Shown piece by piece: positions 6,294 to 12,101 of a stretch of DNA of 12,101 nucleotides (position 1 is the first letter of the stretch; the number at the start of each line of letters is the position of its first letter). The notes beneath the pieces were generated by a model that was not told where the DNA came from, did not search any database, and saw nothing but the letters and a program-made list of their open reading frames with translations. The stretch covers positions 1 through 12,101 of the forward strand of contig JAODNQ010000209.1 in the NCBI GenBank assembly GCA_025464695.1, read 5' to 3'. Origin of the DNA: Frankiales bacterium. Its GTDB lineage: Bacteria; Actinomycetota; Actinomycetes; Mycobacteriales; SCTD01. The translations under genes and the position numbers were made by a program.

Positions 6294-7288
6294 CCGTCCC
6301 CGCCCTGCTGGGCAACCGCCGCAAGGCCGCCGTCGCCCTCGTCGCCCTCGGGCCGGAGCGCGCCGCCGCCGTCCTGCGCGGGCTGGAGGAGGACGAGGTC
6401 AAGGCCCTCGCCACCGAGGTCATGAACCTGGGCCCGGTCACCCCGGACGAGGTCCGGCAGACCATGGCCGAGCTCGCCCGCGGGCTGAGCAACCCCGCCG
6501 TCCTCCCCGCTCCCGGCAAGCGCTTCGCGAAGGACCTGCTCGTCCGGGCCCTCGGACCGGAGCGGGGCGAGCTGGCCTGCGCCGAGCTCGACGTCCCCGC
6601 GCCCTTCGCCTGGCTCGAGGGCGCCGACCCCGAGGCCGCCGCGAAGGCGCTGGCCACCGAGCCGGCCGGTGCCGTGGCGCTCGCCCTCGCCCACCTGTCC
6701 CCGAAGACCGCCGCGCGCCTGCTGGTCCGCCTCCCCGAGGGCGACCGCGCCCGGGTCGCAGGCCGCATCGCCGGGCTGGGCAGCGTGCACCCCGAGACCG
6801 TCGCCCACGTCGAGGCCGGGCTCCGCGCCCGGGTGTCCGACGTGCTGCGCAGCCAGGTCCGCAAGGTCGAGGGCCCGGCGCTGCTCGCCGGTGTCTTGGC
6901 GAAGGCCGGCCGCGACGCCAGCCGCGAGCTGCTGCAGGTGCTCGCCGAGTCCGATCCGGCCCTCGCCGAGGCCACCAGCAACGCGCTCTTCACCTTCGAG
7001 GACGCCTGCGGCCTGGAGGCCCGCTCCATGCAGGTGCTGCTGCGCAGCGTCGACGGCAAGGAGCTCGCCGTCGCGCTCTCCACGGCCGGCGAGCGGACCA
7101 AGCAGAACGTCCTCGGCAACATGTCCGAGCGGGCCCGCGAGACCCTGGTCGACGAGATGGACCTGCTGCGCGGCGTCAAGGCGAGCGAGGTCACCGAGGC
7201 CCGGAACGCCGTCGTCGCGACGGCCCGGCGTCTGGAGGAGGAGGGCCAGCTGGTCCTCACCCGCGGCGACGACGACGAGGACGCGTAG
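6290..7288 (+). CDS. fliG: Flagellar motor switch protein FliG
   Basis: FliG is the rotor protein that binds FliF with its N-terminal domain and meets the stator with its C-terminal domain. At 332 residues it equals the usual length. The N-terminal domain has the RKAAVALVALGPERAAAVL start. The middle armadillo domain is at about 105-195, with the region of the EHPQ motif at 124-127. The C-terminal domain begins LFTFEDACGLEARSMQVLLR and contains NMSERARETLVDEMDLLRGV, which keeps the charged torque-helix residues (Arg, then Asp-Glu, with Lys in place of the last Arg). The EHPQ motif that contacts FliM reads EPAG, which is atypical. It starts at GTG inside the fliF stop (GTGA). The TAG stop shares its G with the fliH GTG. 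Confidence 0.96.
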   Translation: MTVPALLGNRRKAAVALVALGPERAAAVLRGLEEDEVKALATEVMNLGPVTPDEVRQTMAELARGLSNPAVLPAPGKRFAKDLLVRALGPERGELACAELDVPAPFAWLEGADPEAAAKALATEPAGAVALALAHLSPKTAARLLVRLPEGDRARVAGRIAGLGSVHPETVAHVEAGLRARVSDVLRSQVRKVEGPALLAGVLAKAGRDASRELLQVLAESDPALAEATSNALFTFEDACGLEARSMQVLLRSVDGKELAVALSTAGERTKQNVLGNMSERARETLVDEMDLLRGVKASEVTEARNAVVATARRLEEEGQLVLTRGDDDEDA

Positions 7289-7860
7289 TGCGGGTCCTGA
7301 AGGCCGGCGACGTCGTCGGTGTGCGCGACAGCAGGGTGGCCGACCGCGCCGCCGAGCTCGCCGCCGAGGCCGAGCGGCAGCAGGCCCTGGCGACGGCCTA
7401 CGCGGCGGGCTTCGACGACGGCGTCCGCCGTGCGGTCGCCCAGGGCGCGGAGGCCGCACCTCGCGGGGCTGCTGCGCTCGAGGCGCTGCTCGCCGAGGTG
7501 TCGAGGCTGCACGCCGAGGAGGTGGCGGCGACCGGCCGCACCGTGCTCGGTGCCGCCGTCGAGGTCGCCCAGTGGGTCCTGCGGCACGAGCTGTCCGGCA
7601 GCACCCGCAGCCTGCTCGCCCGGCTGGAGGAGAGCGCCACCGCGCTGCTCCCCGCTCCCGGAACGCGCGTGCTCGTGCACCCCGACGACGCCGACGCCGT
7701 CCGTGCGTGGGCCGGCACCCGCAGCAGCACCACCGTGGTCGTCGACCCCTCGCTGGCCCCGGGCGACGCGTCCGTCGACACCGACGCCGGCAGCATCGAC
7801 GTCAGCATCGGCGCCGCCCTGCGGATCGCCTGCGAGGCGCTCGACGTGGAGCTGCCGTGA
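7288..7860 (+). CDS. fliH: Flagellar assembly protein FliH (export ATPase regulator)
   Basis: FliH dimers bind the N-terminus of the ATPase FliI, restrain it and anchor it to the C ring. The product is 190 residues (enteric FliH is about 230). The N-terminal half is an Ala/Glu/Arg-rich helix expected to form a coiled coil (about residues 20-95). The C-terminal part has the FliH/YscL pattern: LHAEEVAATGRTVLGAAVEVAQWVL, RVLVHPDDADAV, then VDPSLAPGDASVDTDAGSIDVSIG with a closing helix. The position between fliG and fliI is the family norm. The GTG at 7288 is chosen because it overlaps the fliG TAG by one base, gives the expected N-terminus, and keeps the coupling pattern of the operon. Sequence conservation in this family is low, so the call rests on context plus the C-terminal motif. 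Confidence 0.88.
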   Translation: MRVLKAGDVVGVRDSRVADRAAELAAEAERQQALATAYAAGFDDGVRRAVAQGAEAAPRGAAALEALLAEVSRLHAEEVAATGRTVLGAAVEVAQWVLRHELSGSTRSLLARLEESATALLPAPGTRVLVHPDDADAVRAWAGTRSSTTVVVDPSLAPGDASVDTDAGSIDVSIGAALRIACEALDVELP

Positions 7861-9146
7861 CCACCGTCGCGGCCCTGCTCGCCCCGCTGACGCCCTGGCG
7901 GGCCGCCGGCACGGTCAGCCGGGTCGTCGGCCTGGAGGCGGAGTGCCGCGGGCTGCGCGGCGCCCTCGGCGACCTCGTGAGCATGCGCGTCGGCGACCGC
8001 TCCGTGCCCGCGCAGGTCGTGGCGGTCCGCGAGGACGCCCTCCTGCTCGCGCCCTACGGCGACCTCGAGGGCGTGTCGCCGGGCGCCGCAGTCGAGCGCA
8101 CCGGCAGCGGCCTGCAGCTCCGGGTCGGCGACGACCTCGTGGGGCGCGTGGTCGACGCGCTGGGCCGGCCGATCGACGACGGCCCGCCCCTCGCCGGCGA
8201 GCTCGTCTCGCTCGACGCCTCGGCGCCCCACCCGCTCAAGCGCCAGCGGATCAGCGAGCCGCTCCCCCTCGGGGTCCGCTGCCTCGACACCATGACCCCC
8301 TGCGGGCGCGGGCAGCGCATCGGCATCTTCGCCGGTTCCGGCGTCGGCAAGTCGACCCTCATGGGGATGATGGCGCGCGGCACCGAGGCCGACGTCGTCG
8401 TCGTCGGGCTGGTCGGCGAGCGCGGCCGCGAGGTGCGCGAGTTCCTCGAGGACGACCTCGGTCCGGGCGGCCGCGAGAAGGTCGTGTGCGTCGTCGCCAC
8501 CTCCGACGAGCCGCCGCTGATGCGGCTGCGGGCCGCCTACACGGCCACCCGCATCGCCGAGCACTTCCGCGACCAGGGCCTCGACGTCCTGCTGCTCGTC
8601 GACTCCCTGACCCGCTTCGCGATGGCCCGGCGCGAGATCGGCCTGGCCGCTGGAGAGCCGCCCGCCACGCGCGGCTACCCGCCGTCGGTGTTCGCCGAGC
8701 TTCCCCGGCTGCTCGAGCGCGCCGGGCCCGGCGAGACCGGCACCATCACCGCCATCTACACCGTCCTCGTCGAGGGCGACGACATGAACGACCCCGTGGC
8801 GGACAACGCCCGAGGCATCCTCGACGGCCACGTCGTGCTGTCGCGCAAGCTCGCCGCTGCCGGCCACTTCCCCACCGTGGACGTGCTCGACAGCGTCAGC
8901 CGCTCCGCGTCGAAGGTCACCCCGAAGCCGCGGCTGGAGATGGCGGCCCGGCTGCGGCGGCTGCTGGCGGCGGCGGCGGAGGCCAAGGACCTCGTCGAGA
9001 TCGGCGCGTACGTGCACGGCAGCGACCCGCTCGTCGACGAGGCGCTCGCCCGCCGCCAGATGCTCAACAGCTTCCTGCGCCAGCCGGTCGACGAGGTGGC
9101 CGACCCCGAGCACTCGTGGGAGCAGCTCGCGGCGGTGCTCGCGTGA
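7857..9146 (+). CDS. fliI: Flagellum-specific ATP synthase-like export ATPase FliI
   Basis: FliI is the hexameric ATPase of the flagellar type III export apparatus. It is related to the F1-beta subunit, unloads chaperone-bound substrates and works with FliH and FliJ. The 429-residue product has an N-terminal beta-barrel domain (about 1-90) and a Walker A motif GSGVGKST at 160-167. The catalytic Glu is 188 in GERGRE. Walker B is LLLVDS with Asp249. Next come the highly conserved FliI stretch SLTRFAMARREIGLAAGEPP and TRGYPPSVFAELPRLLERAG. A C-terminal helical domain completes it. All catalytic residues are intact. Translation starts at GTG inside the fliH stop (GTGA). It ends in GTGA, which opens the small frame described next. 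Confidence 0.98.
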   Translation: MTTVAALLAPLTPWRAAGTVSRVVGLEAECRGLRGALGDLVSMRVGDRSVPAQVVAVREDALLLAPYGDLEGVSPGAAVERTGSGLQLRVGDDLVGRVVDALGRPIDDGPPLAGELVSLDASAPHPLKRQRISEPLPLGVRCLDTMTPCGRGQRIGIFAGSGVGKSTLMGMMARGTEADVVVVGLVGERGREVREFLEDDLGPGGREKVVCVVATSDEPPLMRLRAAYTATRIAEHFRDQGLDVLLLVDSLTRFAMARREIGLAAGEPPATRGYPPSVFAELPRLLERAGPGETGTITAIYTVLVEGDDMNDPVADNARGILDGHVVLSRKLAAAGHFPTVDVLDSVSRSASKVTPKPRLEMAARLRRLLAAAAEAKDLVEIGAYVHGSDPLVDEALARRQMLNSFLRQPVDEVADPEHSWEQLAAVLA

Positions 9147-9253
9147 GTCGGCCTGGTCATCCGGGCACGGAGAAGATGGTCCGGACGGACGGTGCTCCTG
9201 AGGTGCAGGAGCCGCGCCCGGCCGACGATCTCCTCCACGTGAGAGACGCATGA
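9143..9253 (+). CDS. Possible 36-residue small protein or coupling frame between fliI and fliJ
   Basis: This frame starts at GTG in the fliI stop (GTGA, 4-nt overlap) and ends at TGA in the fliJ start (ATGA, 4-nt overlap). It therefore fills the only gap in the operon exactly. The product begins [13 protein letters not shown] and ends [10 protein letters not shown]. It is charged and polar, with no membrane segment or recognisable domain. By my count G+C at codon positions 1/2/3 is about 83/50/72%. The dip at position 2 is coding-like, but position 3 is lower than in its neighbours, and an AGA codon is present. It may be a real small protein, a translational coupler carrying ribosomes to fliJ, or chance. 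Stops are rare in this DNA, and GTGA/ATGA junctions arise easily. A 7-bp hairpin (9194-9212) lies inside it. Confidence 0.35.
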   Translation: MSRPGHPGTEKMVRTDGAPEVQEPRPADDLLHVRDA

Positions 9254-9660
9254 GCCGTCGGCTCGCCACCGTGCTGCGCGTGGCCGCCCTGCAGGAACGC
9301 CTCGCCAAGGCCGAGGCCGGGCGGGCCGCCGTCGCCGTCGACGCCGCCGCGCAGCTGCACGTCCGGCGCGTGGAGGCGCTCGCCGCCGCCCGGGTGACGG
9401 CGGGCACGCCGGCCGACCTCGCCGCTGCCGTCGCGCTGCAGCGGGTGCGCGCGCAGGCCGTCACCGACGCGCTGAAGGGCAGCGTGCAGGCCGAGACCGA
9501 CCGCGGGAGCGCGCTCGACGCGTGGACGCGTGCCCGGGGACGCCACACCCTGCTCGAGGAGCTCGACGCCCGCCTGGCCGAGGAGCGCACGGCCCGCGAG
9601 CTCGCGGCCGCGCAGCGCCTCGCCGACGACCTGTCCGCCGGACGTCGGGCGGCGCGGTGA
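9250..9660 (+). CDS. fliJ: Flagellar export protein FliJ (ATPase stalk)
   Basis: FliJ is a coiled-coil protein that sits in the FliI hexamer like F1-gamma, links it to FlhA and helps recycle chaperones. The 136-residue product is almost wholly Ala/Arg/Glu/Leu helix ([20 protein letters not shown], later [20 protein letters not shown]) with no cysteines, tryptophan aside, matching FliJ size (about 140-150). There is no strong motif, so the name depends on the position directly after fliI and on the coiled-coil character. The start has only a weak GAGAG (9241-9245), consistent with dependence on upstream translation. It overlaps the next gene by 4 nt (GTGA). Confidence 0.8.
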   Translation: MSRRLATVLRVAALQERLAKAEAGRAAVAVDAAAQLHVRRVEALAAARVTAGTPADLAAAVALQRVRAQAVTDALKGSVQAETDRGSALDAWTRARGRHTLLEELDARLAEERTARELAAAQRLADDLSAGRRAAR

Positions 9661-10724
9661 GCCTGGACCAGGTGCGGGCCCGCACCACGGAGATCGAGCT
9701 CCGCCTGCGCGCGCTGTCCGTCGGCACCTCCCCCGGCGGCACCCTGGGCGCCGCCGGCCCCGCGGCCGACGTGTTCGCCGGACAGCTGCAGGCCGCCACC
9801 GCGCGGGTGTCACCGTCCTCGTCGTCGTCCCCGTTGCGGACCGGTGCAGGCGTCTCGGTGCTGCGCGGGTCCGGCACGACGACCAGCGGCAGCGCCACCG
9901 GCGAGGACGTCGTCGCGACCGCGGAGAGCAAGGCCGGCACGCCCTACGTCTGGGGCGGGGAGTCGCTCGCGGAGGGCGGCTTCGACTGCTCCGGCCTGGT
10001 GCAGTGGGCGTACAAGCAGCACGGCATCGACCTCCCGCGCGTGTCGAGCGACCAGGCCAGGGCCGGGCACGCGGTCTCCGCGGCCGAGGCGCGCCCCGGC
10101 GACCTCGTGTTCTTCGCGCACAGCGGCCGGCCCGACCACATCGGGATGTACGCCGGCGGCGGCGAGTGGATCGTGGCTCCCAAGACCGGCGACGTCGTGA
10201 AGCGGCAGAAGGTCGACCTGTCGCAGGCCACGACCATCCGCCGCGTCCTGCCCGAGGCCGGGCTCAGCGCGCTGCGCGGCGCCGGCGCGCCCGCCGCGCA
10301 GCCCGGCTGGAGCCGCGCCCTGCCGGCCGCCGGTCAGCGGTACGCCCCGCTGGTCGAGAGCGCCGCCGCGAAGGCGGGGGTCGACCCGCGCCTGCTGGCG
10401 TCACTCGCCTGGACCGAGTCCGGCTTCGACCCGCAGGCCCGCTCGGGCGCCGGTGCCACCGGGCTCGTGCAGCTGATGCCCGCCACCGCGCGGGGCCTCG
10501 GCGTCACCGACCCCACCGACGCTGCGCAGTCGCTCGCCGGCGGCGCCGCCTACCTCAAGCAGCAGCTGGACGCCTTCGGCGGTGACGCGGAGCTCGCCCT
10601 CGCCGCGTACAACGCCGGCCCGACGGCCGTGCGGCGTCACGGCGGCGTGCCCCCGTACGCCGAGACCCAGAAGTACGTCACCACCGTGCTCGACCGCTAC
10701 CGCTCCCTCGGAGGCACGCCGTGA
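9657..10724 (+). CDS. Two-domain peptidoglycan hydrolase: NlpC/P60 endopeptidase plus SLT lytic transglycosylase
   Basis: This 355-residue protein should cut both peptide stems and glycan strands of the cell wall, probably to let the rod through. Residues 1-45 are a helical, charged N-terminus with FAGQL at 40-44, followed by a Ser-rich linker to about 80. The NlpC/P60 domain spans about 85-190: [20 protein letters not shown] with nucleophile Cys111, then RPGDLVFF and His161 in PDHIGMY. The usual third polar residue is Val173. The SLT domain spans about 225-350, with Glu254 in [20 protein letters not shown] and [10 protein letters not shown]. No Sec signal peptide or membrane segment is visible, so export through the flagellar gate is likely, as for FlgJ, to which it is probably the functional counterpart. 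It starts at GTG in the fliJ stop and ends overlapping fliK by 4 nt. Confidence 0.93.
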   Translation: MSLDQVRARTTEIELRLRALSVGTSPGGTLGAAGPAADVFAGQLQAATARVSPSSSSSPLRTGAGVSVLRGSGTTTSGSATGEDVVATAESKAGTPYVWGGESLAEGGFDCSGLVQWAYKQHGIDLPRVSSDQARAGHAVSAAEARPGDLVFFAHSGRPDHIGMYAGGGEWIVAPKTGDVVKRQKVDLSQATTIRRVLPEAGLSALRGAGAPAAQPGWSRALPAAGQRYAPLVESAAAKAGVDPRLLASLAWTESGFDPQARSGAGATGLVQLMPATARGLGVTDPTDAAQSLAGGAAYLKQQLDAFGGDAELALAAYNAGPTAVRRHGGVPPYAETQKYVTTVLDRYRSLGGTP

Positions 10725-12101
10725 CCGCCCCCGCCCTGGCCCTGGCGCCCGCCGCCGAGCCGACCGCCGGGCTCCCCCGCCCCGCCGCAGCGGACGACGG
10801 TGCCTTCGCGGGGCTGCTCGCCGACGCGTCGCCCGGCGCCGCTCGCCCGACTGCCGGCCCGGTGCCGCCCGCGGACCAGGCCGACGACCGCGACGAGGCG
10901 CCGGCCGGGATCCCGGACGGCGCGGCCCTGCTCGCTGCCCAGGCACAGGTGCTGGTCCTGCCACCGCCCGTGCCGCTCGACCTGCCTCCGGGCGGCGGGA
11001 CGCTGGCGCCGGCCTCGGGACCCGTACCGACCACGGTCGCCGGCGCACCGGCTGCTGCCGCTCCGCCCCCCGACGAGCAGGGCACGGCGCCTGCCCGGGC
11101 ACCGCAGCAGGCCCTCCCCGCGGTCGCCCCGGCAGGGACGACCGGCACCGCGGGTCCGGGTCCCGGCGTCCCGGTCGCGCCGGCTGAGGGTGCACCGCCC
11201 GCTCCGGCGCCCGTCACGCCCGCGGCGGCACCCGTGTCGAGCACCGCGACGCCAGCCGTCCCCCTGCCTCTGCTGCCTGCGCCCGCCGCCCCGGCAGCAG
11301 CCGTGCGGAACACCGCCGACCCCGCGGCGCGCGAGCCGGAGGCCGCTCGCACGGGCGTCCCTGCCGGGCCCGTCCCTACCCCTGCGGCCGCCCCGGCTCC
11401 AGTGTTCGCCGCTGCGGTCCCTGCTGCAGCCGGCCCTCCTGCGGCCGTCACGGCTGCGGTCACGCCCGGGGCGGTCCCCGGTGCCACCGCTCCTGCGGCC
11501 GCCCCCGCCAGCAGCAGCACGCCGCCGGCTGTCCGGTCCGAGGACCTCGTGCCCGGCTCCCCCGCCGTCGCCAGCCCGGCCACCGCTGCCGCGCTCGGCG
11601 TCGACCCGGCGGCGCGGCCCTCCGCGACTCCCGTTCCCGCCTCGCCTGTCGCCCCCGCAGCCCCGCCGGCGACGGGCGAGCCGGCCGACACTGCCGCTCC
11701 GTCTCCCGCCCTGGCCCCCGCCGGACCCACCACCGCCGGGCGCGCGCGAGCAGCCGGCTCCGCCGACGTCGCTCCCCCGGTCCCGACCCTGGCGACCGCC
11801 GAGGCCACCGCACTCCCGGCAGCGGACCCCCGCCCCGTGCCGCACGAGACCTCTCGCGAGGACGACCCGGCGACGCCGCTGCGGCCGGACGCGCTCCCCG
11901 GGCTCCTCCCCCTGGCACCTGCCCGTCCCGACGGAGCGGTGGAGCCCACGGTCTCCGCCGTGTCCGAGCGGGGCCCCGCAGCCGTGGCAGCGGTCGCCGG
12001 CGGCGCGCCGTCCCGCGAGGGCCGCCTGCCCGAGGTCGCCCTCCCCGCAGCTGCCCCGACCCTGGAGCCTGCCGTGGTCGCCGCGGCCGGACCGCCGACG
12101 C
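10721..12101 (+). CDS. fliK: Probable flagellar hook-length control protein FliK, 3'-truncated by the window edge
   Basis: The frame opens at GTG within the preceding stop (GTGA) and has no stop through the right edge, giving at least 460 residues. FliK is the exported molecular ruler that sets hook length and switches export specificity through FlhB. The visible part is an extreme Ala/Pro/Val/Thr-rich, disordered-looking chain with no Lys, Cys, Trp, Tyr or internal Met that I can find, and only two Phe. FAGLL at 29-33 fits the export-gate FxxxPhi pattern. The diagnostic C-terminal Flg_hook domain lies beyond the window, so the name rests on position after fliJ and composition. Codon choice is looser than in neighbours, with many GCT, GCA and CCT. 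The N-terminal region is already as long as a whole enteric FliK (about 400). Confidence 0.77.
   Translation, partial: MTAPALALAPAAEPTAGLPRPAAADDGAFAGLLADASPGAARPTAGPVPPADQADDRDEAPAGIPDGAALLAAQAQVLVLPPPVPLDLPPGGGTLAPASGPVPTTVAGAPAAAAPPPDEQGTAPARAPQQALPAVAPAGTTGTAGPGPGVPVAPAEGAPPAPAPVTPAAAPVSSTATPAVPLPLLPAPAAPAAAVRNTADPAAREPEAARTGVPAGPVPTPAAAPAPVFAAAVPAAAGPPAAVTAAVTPGAVPGATAPAAAPASSSTPPAVRSEDLVPGSPAVASPATAAALGVDPAARPSATPVPASPVAPAAPPATGEPADTAAPSPALAPAGPTTAGRARAAGSADVAPPVPTLATAEATALPAADPRPVPHETSREDDPATPLRPDALPGLLPLAPARPDGAVEPTVSAVSERGPAAVAAVAGGAPSREGRLPEVALPAAAPTLEPAVVAAAGPPT

Noticed and set aside
9147..9226. Long-range inverted repeat GTCGGCC / GGCCGAC (9147-9153, 9220-9226)
   Set aside because: A 7-bp match over about 70 bases is expected by chance at this base composition.
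10678..11949. Long minus-strand open frame (423 codons) opposite fliK
   Set aside because: It is a Gly/Ala-rich mirror of the Ala/Pro codons in fliK. The plus-strand frame is open for the full 1381 bases and is coupled to the preceding gene.
1..12101. Mobile element, CRISPR, tRNA/rRNA or phage signatures
   Set aside because: None was seen. All long frames are accounted for by flagellar genes and I noticed no terminal repeats, regularly spaced repeats or RNA gene motifs.

Overview
This window is a stretch of a flagellar biosynthesis locus, read entirely on the + strand, from a very G+C-rich bacterium. Third codon positions are almost all G or C, GTG starts are common, and genes are tightly packed. 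The layout (fliC, fliD, fliS and a FliT-like gene, then flgB-flgC-fliE-fliF-fliG-fliH-fliI-fliJ, a peptidoglycan hydrolase and fliK) fits a motile actinobacterium. The family within the Actinobacteria cannot be fixed from this sequence.

Region 1 (1-3503) holds the filament genes. The flagellin gene fliC enters from the left edge without its first roughly 20 codons and ends in two tandem hairpins that look like an intrinsic terminator. The filament cap gene fliD, the flagellin chaperone gene fliS and a 97-residue FliT-like gene follow, with short leaders.

Region 2 (3504-3707) is the main non-coding gap. It has no sigma promoter that I can name. It does hold a compact set of small repeats: a perfect 10-bp palindrome between two near-identical CCCGNNCGGG elements, followed by an exact 10-bp direct repeat 23 bp apart. 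This is the likely control region of the basal-body operon.

Region 3 (3708-12101) is one unbroken operon. It encodes the rod (FlgB, FlgC), the rod/MS-ring adaptor (FliE), the MS ring (FliF), the rotor (FliG), the export ATPase with its regulator and stalk (FliH, FliI, FliJ), a leaderless two-domain wall hydrolase (NlpC/P60 plus SLT lytic transglycosylase), and the Ala/Pro-rich N-terminal part of the probable hook-length protein FliK, which runs off the right edge. Nearly every junction is a 1-nt or 4-nt stop/start overlap. The one apparent gap, between fliI and fliJ, is spanned exactly by a 36-codon reading frame coupled on both sides.

The main points of interest are these. The wall hydrolase probably does for this flagellum what the FlgJ muramidase does in enteric bacteria. 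FliE, the hydrolase and FliK all carry an FAxxL motif near the N-terminus that fits the FxxxPhi gate-recognition pattern of early type III export substrates. There is also the possible 36-residue protein and the repeat array before flgB. Apart from these the region is a standard flagellar cluster; I see no mobile element, CRISPR array, tRNA or rRNA.
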